Shown piece by piece: positions 52,763 to 60,725 of a DNA stretch of 64,000 nt (position 1 is its first letter; the number at the start of each line of letters is the position of its first letter). Below the pieces are notes generated by a model. That model ran no database searches. It was not told the DNA's origin and worked only from the letters and a program-made list of their open reading frames with translations. Origin of the DNA: Nocardioides massiliensis (GTDB lineage: Bacteria > Actinomycetota > Actinomycetes > Propionibacteriales > Nocardioidaceae). The stretch covers positions 3,348,001 through 3,412,000 of the forward strand of contig NZ_JAUSQM010000001.1 of the NCBI RefSeq assembly GCF_030811215.1, written 5' to 3'. The position numbers and the translations under genes were made by a program.

Positions 52763-53931
52763 CGCCGCCCATCCTGCCCCGCGATGACCGGCGAGCGACG
52801 GGGGACGATGAGCTCCCACTCGGTGCCGTCGGGTCCGGTGGTCAGTCGAGCGAGTCCGCCGAGGTCGCGCATCCGGCCCTGGATCGACGCTGAGACACCG
52901 AGGCGCCCCTCGGCCGCGGCCTGCTCGAGCCGGCCCGCCGCGATGCCGGGACCGGCGTCGCGCACGGTCACCACCCAGGAGTCGTCGAGCTCCTCCAGCA
53001 GGACCCACGCCGGCGCGTCCTCGCCGACGTGGACCCGCACGTTGTCCAGGCAGGCCCGCACGACCGCGACGATCTCCTGGCCGACCGCACCAGGCACCTC
53101 GACGGCACCCGGCGGGACCGAGACCGTCACCTGCGCCGAGGCGAGCGTCGCCAGCCGCGCCGCGAGGTCGAGCTGCTGGCGCGGGGCCGCGTCGCCGTCG
53201 TACGACTGGACGAAGGCCCGCAGCGCGACCTCCTGCTCACCGGCGAGCCTGGCCAGACCCGCGGCGTCGCCGCCGATCTCCGCACCCCGGCGCTGCACGA
53301 GCGCGAGCACCTGCAGGACGCCGTCGTGGACGACCCGGGCGAGACGTTGCCGCTCGGCCGCCGCCGCAGCGAGACGCTCGGCGCGGTCGCGAGCCTCTGC
53401 CATCCGCTTGAGCTCGAGGGTGCACCAGCCCACCAGCGGGCCGCCGAGGAGCAGCAGGAAGACGTTGCCCATGGCGTACTGCGTGACCTCGGTGCGGATC
53501 GCCAGGTCCGCCAGCGAGACCAGCACCGCGGCGACCAGACCACCGAGCCAGCCCCACCGGATCCCCCAGCCGAGCACGACGGCCGCGACCCAGAAGCTCG
53601 GTAGGGTCGCCGAGGCCGCCAGGTCGTGGCTCGGGACGTGGATCACCGGCGTCAGCAGCATGAGCCCCACGGCCAGCGCCAGCTCCACGACGTACGGCAG
53701 GGTCGTGCGCCGCTGGGGGCGGTCGTACCACCAGGCCGCGAAGCCGGTCCACGCCGCCATCACGATCCAGGCACCGACGACGAGCGCGTGCTCGTCGATC
53801 CGGTCCCACTTGGCGGCGCTCACCGCCACCGCGAAGCCGAGCATGACCACGCGCAGCACGGCGAGGCCCCGGAACAGGGTGGTCTCGACCGCCCAGGTCG
53901 CCGGTTCGCGCTCGTCGCGCGGCGTGCTCAC
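52759..53931 (-). CDS. MacS-type sensor histidine kinase (DUF5931 membrane domain)
   Basis: A 390-residue membrane kinase. The first about 175 residues carry five to six hydrophobic segments (LAVLRVVMLGFAVAV, LVVGAWIVMAAWTGFAAW, VELALAVGLMLLTPVI, FWVAAVVLGWGI, NVFLLLLGGPLVGW). This is the DUF5931 layout. The phospho-acceptor histidine is in RVVHDGVLQVLALVQRRG (NarL-type HisKA_3). The ATPase domain has ACLDNVRVHVGEDAPAWV and VRDAGPGIAAGRLEQ. GTG at 53931 is preferred, 5 bases after the acyltransferase stop; the far longer frame upstream lies in that gene. It is partner to the response regulator two genes on. Confidence 0.9.
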   Translation of the reverse strand: MSTPRDEREPATWAVETTLFRGLAVLRVVMLGFAVAVSAAKWDRIDEHALVVGAWIVMAAWTGFAAWWYDRPQRRTTLPYVVELALAVGLMLLTPVIHVPSHDLAASATLPSFWVAAVVLGWGIRWGWLGGLVAAVLVSLADLAIRTEVTQYAMGNVFLLLLGGPLVGWCTLELKRMAEARDRAERLAAAAAERQRLARVVHDGVLQVLALVQRRGAEIGGDAAGLARLAGEQEVALRAFVQSYDGDAAPRQQLDLAARLATLASAQVTVSVPPGAVEVPGAVGQEIVAVVRACLDNVRVHVGEDAPAWVLLEELDDSWVVTVRDAGPGIAAGRLEQAAAEGRLGVSASIQGRMRDLGGLARLTTGPDGTEWELIVPRRSPVIAGQDGRR

Positions 53932-53936
53932 CGCCG

Positions 53937-54692
53937 TCAGGACGCCTTGCGCTCGGCGTCGACCTCGCCCGCGTCGGCCTTCGCGCGCGCCTGCTCCTTG
54001 GCCTGCTCCTTCGCCAGCTCCTTGGCCTGGGTGGCGTACATGTCGACGTACTCCTGGTCGGAGAGCCGCATGATCTCGTACATGATCTCGTCGGTGATCG
54101 AGCGCAGGATGTAACGGTCCTCGCTCATGCCCTCGTAGCGGGAGAAGTCCAGCGGCGTGCCGAAGCGCACCAGCGGACGGGTGAACGTGCCGAACTTCTT
54201 GCCGGGCGGGGCGATCCGGTCGGTGCCGACGACGGCGACGGGGATGACCGGCACGCCCGACTCCAGCGCCAGCCGGGCGACGCCGGTGCGGCCGCGGTAG
54301 AGCCGACCGTCGTGGGAGCGGGTGCCCTCGGGGTAGATGCCGCAGACCTCGCCGGCGCGCAGCAGCCGCAGCTGGGTCTTCAGCGCGCCGGCGGCCGCGG
54401 TGGCGCCGGACCGGTCGATCGGCACCTGGCCGCTGCCGGAGAAGAACAACCGCTGCAACCGGCCCTTGATGCCGGGGGTCTCGAAGTACTCCGCCTTGGC
54501 CACGAACGTGACCCGCCGCGGGATCACCAGCGGCATGAACAGCCAGTCGGCGTACGAGAGGTGGTTGGAGGCGAGGATCGCCGGACCCTCCAGGGGGACG
54601 TTCTCGGTGCCCTCGGCGCGCGGCCGGAAGATCATGCGCAGCAGCGGACCGAGCAGCACGAACTTCAGCAGCCAGTAGAACACCGCGTGCAC
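53937..54692 (-). CDS. 1-acyl-sn-glycerol-3-phosphate acyltransferase family protein (PlsC-like)
   Basis: A 251-residue lysophospholipid acyltransferase of phospholipid synthesis. The N-terminal hydrophobic stretch is FYWLLKFVLLGPLLRMIF. The catalytic HX4D motif is ASNHLSYADWLFMP. Further motifs are VAKAEYFETPGIKGRLQRLFFSGSG, GEVCGIYPEGTRSHDGRLYRGRTGVARLALESGVPVIPVAVVG. The C-terminal tail is charged and helical (AKELAKEQAKEQARAKADAGE). The start is GTG at 54692. It is the first gene of the kinase operon by spacing and is divergent from the esterase gene. Confidence 0.93.
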   Translation of the reverse strand: MHAVFYWLLKFVLLGPLLRMIFRPRAEGTENVPLEGPAILASNHLSYADWLFMPLVIPRRVTFVAKAEYFETPGIKGRLQRLFFSGSGQVPIDRSGATAAAGALKTQLRLLRAGEVCGIYPEGTRSHDGRLYRGRTGVARLALESGVPVIPVAVVGTDRIAPPGKKFGTFTRPLVRFGTPLDFSRYEGMSEDRYILRSITDEIMYEIMRLSDQEYVDMYATQAKELAKEQAKEQARAKADAGEVDAERKAS

Positions 54693-54766
54693 CTTTCGTC
54701 TCCGGCCGCCGGCCCGGTCCGGCGGTCGCTAGTCTCGGGACATTCAACACCCTCGAGGAGGAGCGC

Positions 54767-55525
54767 GTGAGCGATCCCATCGCCCCCTTCGCCAGTGAAG
54801 GCACCCCCGGCCCCGACGGCCGCCGGGTCGGCGTCCTGCTGAGCCACGGGTTCACCGGGTCGCCTGCCTCGATCCGGCCGTGGGCCGAGCACCTCGCGGC
54901 CCGGGGGTACGCCGTCCGGGTGCCGCTTCTGCCGGGTCACGGCACGACCTGGCAGGAGATGAACCGGACCGGGTGGAAGGACTGGTCGGAGGCGATCGAG
55001 ACGGCGTACGCCGACCTGGCCGCGCAGTGCGACCGGGTCGTCGTCGGCGGGCTGTCGATGGGCGGGACGCTCGCGCTATGGCTGGCATCCCGGCACCCCG
55101 AGATCGCCGGCGTGACGGTGGTGAACCCGGCCGTCACCAGCACCAACAAGCAGCTGCTGCTGCTGCCGGTGCTCAAGCACGTCGTGCCGTCGATGCCGGG
55201 CCTGGCAGGTGACATCAAGAAGTCCGGGGTGGTCGAGCACGGCTACGACCGCACCCCGCTGCGGGCGCTCGCGTCGCTGGTCGACGCGTGGAAGGCGCTG
55301 CGCCCCGAGCTGCCGGCGATCACCGCACCGCTGCTGGTGTTCCGCTCCGCCGAGGACCACGTCGTCGACCCGTCGTCGGCGCGGATGATCCTGCAGCGCG
55401 TCTCCTCGCGCGACGCTCGCGAGATCCTGCTGCCCGACAGCTATCACGTGGCCACCCTCGACAACGATGCCGCGACGATCTTCGACGAGTCGGCCCGGTT
55501 CGTGGAGCGTGTCACCGCGCCGTGA
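54767..55525 (+). CDS. Alpha/beta-hydrolase, carboxylesterase or monoacylglycerol lipase type
   Basis: A 252-residue serine hydrolase close to the Est30/EstD and monoacylglycerol lipase group. GVLLSHGFTGSPASIRPWAEHLAARGYAVRVPLLPGHGTTWQEM holds the oxyanion hole. The nucleophile is in VVVGGLSMGGTLALWLASRHP, the acid in VFRSAEDHVVDPSSA and the histidine in LPDSYHVATLDNDAATIF. The catalytic triad is complete. The start is GTG at 54767 with GAGGAGGA about 5 bases upstream and TAGTCT further up as a possible -10. It overlaps the next small gene by four bases. Confidence 0.92.
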   Translation: MSDPIAPFASEGTPGPDGRRVGVLLSHGFTGSPASIRPWAEHLAARGYAVRVPLLPGHGTTWQEMNRTGWKDWSEAIETAYADLAAQCDRVVVGGLSMGGTLALWLASRHPEIAGVTVVNPAVTSTNKQLLLLPVLKHVVPSMPGLAGDIKKSGVVEHGYDRTPLRALASLVDAWKALRPELPAITAPLLVFRSAEDHVVDPSSARMILQRVSSRDAREILLPDSYHVATLDNDAATIFDESARFVERVTAP

Positions 55526-55959
55526 ACGATCCCGACAGGACCGACGAGGAGTTCCGCCGCATCATCGAGGGGTACGGCGAACGGGCCCGGCTGGACCCTG
55601 AGGACGACCCACCGGCCGACGACCCGGAGCGGTTGCGGCGGTTGTTCCGCGATCCGCTCCGCCCGGCCAGCCCGCCGCCGGCGGAGCCTGCGAGGGCCGA
55701 GCCGGAGTGGGACGACGAGGACACCTTCGTCCCGCCGGAGGCCCCGCCGGTCCCCCACGGCACGCGGCTCCAGCGCGCGGCATGGTTCGGCCTGCTGGGG
55801 GTGCCCGCGCTGCTGCTGGTCGTGCTGATGCTCGGCATGCGCCCGCCGATGTTCGTCCTCGGCTGTCTCGCCGCGTGGTTCCTCGGCGGCGCCGGCTATC
55901 TGTTCACCAAGATGCGCCGCAACGACGACGACGGCTGGGACAGCGGCGCGGTCGTCTAG
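55522..55959 (+). CDS. Hypothetical membrane protein
   Basis: A 145-residue protein. The N-terminal half is acidic and Pro-rich (DPDRTDEEFRRIIEGYGERARLDPEDDPPADDPERLRRLFRDP). Two adjacent membrane segments follow (AAWFGLLGVPALLLVVLMLGM and PPMFVLGCLAAWFLGGAGYLF) and a charged DDD-rich tail. It is not recognised beyond resembling small actinobacterial proteins found beside PlsC and esterase genes. The start is GTG at 55522, overlapping the esterase stop. Its TAG stop directly abuts the stop of the convergent cyclophilin gene. Confidence 0.85.
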   Translation: MNDPDRTDEEFRRIIEGYGERARLDPEDDPPADDPERLRRLFRDPLRPASPPPAEPARAEPEWDDEDTFVPPEAPPVPHGTRLQRAAWFGLLGVPALLLVVLMLGMRPPMFVLGCLAAWFLGGAGYLFTKMRRNDDDGWDSGAVV

Positions 55960-56634
55960 CTAATCGTCGGCCGAGATCGAGGTGATGACGACGTCCTCGA
56001 GCGGCTTGTCCATCTGGTCGGTCTCGACGGCGGCGATCGCGTCGACCACAGCCTGGCTGTCGGCGTCGGCCACCTCGCCGAAGATCGTGTGCAGCCCGTT
56101 GAGGTGCGGGGTCGGAGTGACGGTGATGAAGAACTGCGAACCGTTCGTTCCTGGCCCCGCGTTGGCCATGGCGAGCAGATAGGGCCGATCGAAGGTCAGT
56201 GACGGGTCGATCTCGTCCTCGAACTGGTAGCCCGGCCCCCCACGACCGGTGCCCTCGGGGTCGCCGCCCTGGATCATGAAACCGTCGATCACCCGATGGA
56301 AGATCACGTCCTGGTAGAGCGGCTCGTCGTCCTGCTGCCCCGCCCATGCCTTCGATCCATCGGCCAGGCCGAGGAAGTTGTCGACCGTGATCGGCGCCTG
56401 CTCCCCGAACAGCGTGACGGTGATCTCGCCCAAGCTCGTGGACAGCGTGGCCGCTGTCGCCGTGCGCAACTCGGCGGAGTCGCTCTCGCCCGGCGTGAGG
56501 CGGCTTTGCGGAGAACTCGTGCCGTTGGGCGGGCCATCCGCGCCGGCGTCATCGCCGCCGCAGGCCGCCAGCAGCCCGAGAGACAACACGGCGACAAGAG
56601 CGCAGAGGACGGCACATCGGCGGTTGCGGAACAT
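55960..56634 (-). CDS. Cyclophilin-type peptidyl-prolyl cis-trans isomerase lipoprotein
   Basis: A 224-residue exported folding catalyst. The N-terminus is a lipoprotein signal ([25 protein letters not shown]) with the lipobox LAAC, so it should be anchored to the outer face of the membrane. A short linker precedes the cyclophilin domain: [96 protein letters not shown]. The catalytic Arg (FHR) and Phe residues are present. The start is ATG at 56634 with AGGGAGAG upstream. Confidence 0.94.
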   Translation of the reverse strand: MFRNRRCAVLCALVAVLSLGLLAACGGDDAGADGPPNGTSSPQSRLTPGESDSAELRTATAATLSTSLGEITVTLFGEQAPITVDNFLGLADGSKAWAGQQDDEPLYQDVIFHRVIDGFMIQGGDPEGTGRGGPGYQFEDEIDPSLTFDRPYLLAMANAGPGTNGSQFFITVTPTPHLNGLHTIFGEVADADSQAVVDAIAAVETDQMDKPLEDVVITSISADD

Positions 56635-56734
56635 GGGTCTCTCCCTGACGGCGGTGCTGGCGCGCAGAATGATCGCACAACGCGGTGGTTCGCCCGCCAG
56701 ACCTCGAGACAGTTGTCCGAGGGTGTCCGAGGGC

Positions 56735-57556
56735 TCAGCCCTGGCGTGCCAACCCGGCCGCGCCCAGCGCTCCCGCGCGCGGGCCGAGGGCGGCGTACGC
56801 GAGTCGGGGCAGGGGGCGGTGCGCGGCGCCGGTGAGGTGGTCGGGCAGACGCGCCTCGGCCATCGCGAGCAGCCCGGTGTCCGGCACGCCGAGCCCGCCG
56901 CCGAGGACGACCACGTCGGGGTCGAAAGCGGCCACGAGTCCGGCGAGACCGACGGCCAACCAGTGCCCGACCTCGTCCAGGGTGCTCACCTCGAGCGCCG
57001 TGCCCGAGCAGTAGCGCTCCCAGCAGCCGCGCAGGCCGCAGGGGCACGGGCGGCCGTCGGGCACGACCTGGACGTGGCCGAACTCGCCGGCGAGCCCGTT
57101 GCGGCCGCGGACCAGACGGCCGTCGGAGAAGATCGCACCACCGATCCCTGTGCCCAGGGCGACGAAGACCATGTCGGGCGAGCCCGCACCGGCGCCGTAC
57201 CGTTGCTCGGCCCACGCGGCGGCGGTGGCGTCGTTGTCGAGGGTGACGGGCAGGCCGGTGCGCTCCGCGAGCCGGTCGCGCAGCGGCTCGTCGCGCCATG
57301 GCACGTGGGCGGAGTGCAGGACGACCCCGCGACGGCCGTCAACCAGGCCTGCTGCGCCGATCCCGAGCGCCGTCACCGGACCGTCGTCCGGGCGCAGCTC
57401 GTCGACCACCTCGACCAGCGCGTCCTCGATGGCTCGTGCGTCACCGGCGGGCGTCGGGGCGCGGTGCTCGGCGAGGACCGCGCCGTCGGCGTCGACCAGC
57501 AGCCCGAGGATCTTGGTGCCACCGACGTCGACACCGAGGGTGAGCGCGGACGTCAT
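56735..57556 (-). CDS. ROK-family sugar kinase (second copy of a tandem pair)
   Basis: A 273-residue ROK protein. [21 protein letters not shown] is the phosphate-binding motif and [14 protein letters not shown] the sugar-binding part. [19 protein letters not shown] holds the catalytic region. The zinc and ROK signature is [32 protein letters not shown]. It lacks a helix-turn-helix, so it is a kinase rather than a repressor. ATG at 57556 is used. It is 7 bases after the preceding ROK gene, and both share the same motifs. Sugar specificity of the two copies may differ; glucose, N-acetylmannosamine and fructose are possible. Confidence 0.9.
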   Translation of the reverse strand: MTSALTLGVDVGGTKILGLLVDADGAVLAEHRAPTPAGDARAIEDALVEVVDELRPDDGPVTALGIGAAGLVDGRRGVVLHSAHVPWRDEPLRDRLAERTGLPVTLDNDATAAAWAEQRYGAGAGSPDMVFVALGTGIGGAIFSDGRLVRGRNGLAGEFGHVQVVPDGRPCPCGLRGCWERYCSGTALEVSTLDEVGHWLAVGLAGLVAAFDPDVVVLGGGLGVPDTGLLAMAEARLPDHLTGAAHRPLPRLAYAALGPRAGALGAAGLARQG

Positions 57557-57563
57557 CGGCGGC

Positions 57564-58514
57564 TCAGGGGCGGCGCGCGAGGTCGGCGGCACCGAGCATC
57601 CCGGCGTCGTTGCCCAGCACCGCCGGACGGATCTCGGGGGCCGGGCGGTGACCGCGGCCGATGAGGTGCTGCCCGAAAGCCTCCGCGAGGGGGCCGAGCA
57701 GGAGGTCGCCGGCTGCCGCCACGCCGCCGCCGACGACGATGCGCGCGGGGTCGAGGACCGCGCTGACCGAGGCGATGCCCTCCCCGAGCCAGCGGCCGAG
57801 CTCCGCGAGCCGCGAGCGCGCAAAGGCGTCACCACCCGCGGCGAGGGTGGTGACGAGCGGCCCGGTGATCCCGGCGACGTCCCCGCCCGCGGCGGTGATC
57901 AGGTCGGCCGCGGCCTCCGGGTCGGCCACGGCGGCGATCCGGGCGTCGGCCACCAGCGCGGAGCCGGAGGCGTATTGCTCCCAGCAGCCGTGGTTGCCAC
58001 ACCCGCACAGGCGTCCGCCGGGGACCACCCGGAGGTGGCCGACCTCGCCACCGATGCCGAAGGCACCGCGGCGCAGCTCGCCGTCGAGCACGATGCCACC
58101 CCCGACGCCGGTGCCGACCGTGATCAGCAGCAGGTCGTCGACGTCGCGACCCGCGCCGTACGCGAACTCGCCCCAGGCAGCGGCGTTGCCGTCGTTCTCG
58201 ATCACGACCGGCAGGTCGAGCAGGCGCTCGAGGTCGGCGCGCAGCGGCTCGTCGCGCCAGGCGAGGTTCGGGGAGAACAAGATGGTCGACCGGGACGCGT
58301 CGATGAAGCCGGCCGCACCGACCCCGACACCGCCGATGGGACGCCCGACCTCGGCGCGCAGCTCGACGACGAGCTCGACGATCGAGGCCTCGATCGCCTC
58401 GGGGTCGCTGGCCGGGGACTCACGGCGGCCTCGGGCCAGCAGCCGGCCGGTCTCGTCGACCACCCCGGCGGCGATCTTGGTGCCGCCGACGTCGACGCCG
58501 ATGGTCAGCGTCAT
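57564..58514 (-). CDS. glk: ROK-family glucokinase
   Basis: A 316-residue glucokinase-like protein. It has [57 protein letters not shown] and LLITVGTGVGGGIVLDGEL. The ROK signature is GEVGHLRVVPGGRLCGCGNHGCWEQYASGSAL with zinc-binding cysteines. The D/E-N-D-G-N motif and the length match actinobacterial GlkA, which phosphorylates glucose and takes part in carbon control. The start is ATG at 58514, overlapping the DUF5304 stop by four bases. In Streptomyces the glucokinase gene has similar neighbours. Confidence 0.93.
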   Translation of the reverse strand: MTLTIGVDVGGTKIAAGVVDETGRLLARGRRESPASDPEAIEASIVELVVELRAEVGRPIGGVGVGAAGFIDASRSTILFSPNLAWRDEPLRADLERLLDLPVVIENDGNAAAWGEFAYGAGRDVDDLLLITVGTGVGGGIVLDGELRRGAFGIGGEVGHLRVVPGGRLCGCGNHGCWEQYASGSALVADARIAAVADPEAAADLITAAGGDVAGITGPLVTTLAAGGDAFARSRLAELGRWLGEGIASVSAVLDPARIVVGGGVAAAGDLLLGPLAEAFGQHLIGRGHRPAPEIRPAVLGNDAGMLGAADLARRP

Positions 58515-58939
58515 GCGTCGTCCCCGTCGAGGTCCCCGTCAAGATGAATGTGCTCGACCGGTCCGCGGTCCCGGTCGGGCTGGCTGGACTGGCCTGCCTG
58601 CCGGGACTGGCCGGTCTGTGCGTCCGTGGGCACGTGGGTCGCGAGCAGGCCCGCCACCGCCTGGACGAGCGACCCGGCCGCGCTGGTCAGATGAGCGCGC
58701 ACCTCCGGGCTGGTCGAGCGCACGACGCCGATCGCCTGGCACACCGGGCAGTAGCGGCAGTCCGCGCCCCCGGTGGCGACGTGGTCGTTGACCGACCGCG
58801 CGGCCGCGGTGAGGCGCTCGCCGAGGTCGTCGGCGACGTGGCCCGCGTCCTGGGTGCGCGCCCAGTCCGAGAGCACGCCGAAGAGCTTCGCGGCCTCCTC
58901 GCCGACCGAGCCGACGTCCTCACGCCCCGCGTCACTCAT
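58511..58939 (-). CDS. DUF5304 protein with CxxCxxC motif
   Basis: A 142-residue actinobacterial protein of unknown function. An N-terminal helix region (DVGSVGEEAAKLFGVLSDWARTQ) precedes a cysteine cluster (GGADCRYCPVCQAIGVVRSTSPEVRAHL) that may bind metal. The tail is low-complexity Gln/Ser/Asp (TGQSRQAGQSSQPDRDRGPVEHIHLDGDLDGDD). ATG at 58939 overlaps the ArsA-like stop by four bases, with GGAGGAG upstream. Constant linkage to the ArsA-like ATPase in actinobacteria suggests a shared process. Confidence 0.85.
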   Translation of the reverse strand: MSDAGREDVGSVGEEAAKLFGVLSDWARTQDAGHVADDLGERLTAAARSVNDHVATGGADCRYCPVCQAIGVVRSTSPEVRAHLTSAAGSLVQAVAGLLATHVPTDAQTGQSRQAGQSSQPDRDRGPVEHIHLDGDLDGDDA

Positions 58940-60156
58940 GACTGCTCCTCCCCCGTGGAATCCTGTGCCTCTGTCTCGGATGTCTGGGTCACGAACCGCA
59001 CCTGCAACGCACCTTCCTCCACTCCCGCGCCGGCGACCCGCATGCGACCCAGCGCGCTCGGCAACGTCAGCAGCCGACGGTAGGACCCGACGGTCACGAC
59101 CAGGTCGTCGCCGTGCCGGGCGAGGTGCACATCCTGCCTGGCCGCGAACGGCAGCGCGATGCGCAGGGTCGCGCCGGCGTCGGTGCGGCGCACGGTCATC
59201 GGCCCCTCGCCGGTCGGCACGGCCAGCGGGTCCGTCTCGCCGTACGCCGCTGCAGCGAACGCCGCGAGCTCGTCGGTGCCGACCGGCTCGCGTGCGTGGT
59301 AGGCCGAGCGCCACACGGGTAGGCCGGCGAAGGACTGCTCCACCTCCTCGAGCACGCGGGTCTGCGCCTCGACCCACGAGCCGCGCCACGCGTCGGCACC
59401 GTCGGCCGGGAAGACGCGATTGGCGACGACACCGTCGACGCGGTAGCCGAAGAGACTGAGGTTGGTCAGCGACCGGCGGGCCTCGGCCACGACGACGGTC
59501 TCGGGGGTGAGGACGAGCCGCACGCTGGCGTCGTCACCGGTGAGCAGCTCGTGGACCTCGTGCAGGTCGGCGTGCAGCCGCTCCAGGGCGTCGAAGACGA
59601 CGTCCTGCGGCATGGGAACGCCCGCAGCGCGGGCGAGGACCGGGCGCAGCGCCTTGACCACCCGGCGCTCCATGGGGAAGACACGCTCCATGTACCACCC
59701 CAGCGCCTCCGGCAGCGCCAGCAGCCGAAGCGTCTCCGCGGTCGGGGCACAGTCGACGACGACCACGTCCCAGCGGCCCGACTGGACCTGGGCCCGCACC
59801 TCGAGCAGGGCGAGCACCTCCTCGGCCCCCGGGAGGACGGTGAGCTCCTCGGCGGTGATCCGGTCGACCCCGGCGGCGTCCAGGACGCTGAGCAGGTAGT
59901 GCTGGACGTCGCGCCAGGACGCCTCGAACCGCCGCTGGGCGTCGACCTGCTGGACGAAGAGCCGGTCCTCGACCTCGGTCGGCTCGTGCCCGATCGCCGC
60001 GCCGGCCTCGGGGCCGAAGGCGTCGGCCAGCGAGTGCGCCGCGTCCGTGGAGAGCACGAGGGTCCGCTCCCCGCGGCGCGCGGCCATCGTCGCCGTACCC
60101 GCGGCTGCGGTGGTCTTGCCGACGCCGCCCTTGCCGGTGAACAGGAGGATGCGCAC
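58936..60156 (-). CDS. ArsA/GET3-like ATPase with HSP20-like C-terminal domain
   Basis: A 406-residue P-loop ATPase. The deviant Walker A is LFTGKGGVGKTTAAAGTA at the N-terminus, switch I VLSTDAAHSLADAFG and switch II VVVVDCAPTAETLRLLALPEAL. VANRVFPADGADAWR is the nucleotide-base region. The last about 80 residues (TVRRTDAGATLRIALPFAARQDVHLARHGDDLVVTVGSYRRLLTLP) form the ArsA HSP20-like domain. It has a single ATPase half, and no arsB or arsC gene is nearby, so arsenite export is unlikely. A chaperone or protein-targeting role like GET3 is possible. GTG at 60156 is used. It follows the SRPBCC gene by 17 bases. Confidence 0.9.
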   Translation of the reverse strand: MRILLFTGKGGVGKTTAAAGTATMAARRGERTLVLSTDAAHSLADAFGPEAGAAIGHEPTEVEDRLFVQQVDAQRRFEASWRDVQHYLLSVLDAAGVDRITAEELTVLPGAEEVLALLEVRAQVQSGRWDVVVVDCAPTAETLRLLALPEALGWYMERVFPMERRVVKALRPVLARAAGVPMPQDVVFDALERLHADLHEVHELLTGDDASVRLVLTPETVVVAEARRSLTNLSLFGYRVDGVVANRVFPADGADAWRGSWVEAQTRVLEEVEQSFAGLPVWRSAYHAREPVGTDELAAFAAAAYGETDPLAVPTGEGPMTVRRTDAGATLRIALPFAARQDVHLARHGDDLVVTVGSYRRLLTLPSALGRMRVAGAGVEEGALQVRFVTQTSETEAQDSTGEEQS

Positions 60157-60173
60157 GCGCGGCTCCGCCGCGC

Positions 60174-60614
60174 TCAGGAGAGGGACTCGACGCGCTTCTT
60201 GAGGCCCTTCAGCGCGGTGTCGATGATGACCTTCTCGGCCTTGCGCTTGAGCATGCCGATCATCGGGATCGCCACGTCGACGGCGAGCCGGTAGGTGACC
60301 TCGGTGCGCCCGTCGCCGAGGTCCTCGAGCTCGTAGGCGCCGTCCATCGCGCGCACCATCTTGCCCTCGGCGAGGGTCCAGGTGACGGAACGGTCGCCGT
60401 CCCAGACGTAGGCCAGCGTGTAGGAGTCCTTGATGGGGGCGGCGTCGAGCTCGAAGTAGACCTTCTCGGCGCGGCCACCGGTGCCCTCGGCCACGACGTC
60501 GGCGGTCTTCACCCCCTGGGCCCAGTCGGGGTAGGCGTCGAAGTCGGCGATCACGGCCATCACGGCCGCGGGGCTGGCGGCGACGACGATGCTCGAGGAG
60601 GTCTGGTCGGGCAC
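60174..60614 (-). CDS. SRPBCC-family (polyketide cyclase/START-like) protein
   Basis: A 146-residue helix-grip protein that binds hydrophobic ligands. It has ASPAAVMAVIADFDAYPDWAQGVKTADVV, RAEKVYFELDAAPIKDSYTLAYVW, GAYELEDLGDGRTEVTYRLAVDVAIPMIGMLKRKAEKVIIDTALKGLKKRVE. This is the usual pattern of the actinobacterial SRPBCC proteins located beside an ArsA-like ATPase. The ligand is unknown; lipids are likely. The start is GTG at 60614, with AAGGA about 7 bases upstream. It is the first gene of the operon SRPBCC, ArsA-like, DUF5304 and two ROK kinases, and is divergent from fadD. Confidence 0.9.
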   Translation of the reverse strand: MPDQTSSSIVVAASPAAVMAVIADFDAYPDWAQGVKTADVVAEGTGGRAEKVYFELDAAPIKDSYTLAYVWDGDRSVTWTLAEGKMVRAMDGAYELEDLGDGRTEVTYRLAVDVAIPMIGMLKRKAEKVIIDTALKGLKKRVESLS

Positions 60615-60725
60615 GAGGAGTCCTTCGCTGCCGGGCGCACACGCGCGGGACGGGCATCGGCGACACTATCCGACCCAGGAGTAACGTGCTCGTGTCGGTC
60701 CACCCCCTTCAGGAGAACGCAAACA

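Noticed and set aside
52759-54855. 698-residue version of the sensor kinase
   Set aside because: The upstream 308 codons lie in another frame of the PlsC-like gene and are Arg/Ala-rich noise.
58936-60156. Arsenite-resistance operon
   Set aside because: The ATPase has one half, an HSP20-like end and no arsB, arsC or arsR neighbours; its neighbours are SRPBCC, DUF5304 and ROK kinase genes.
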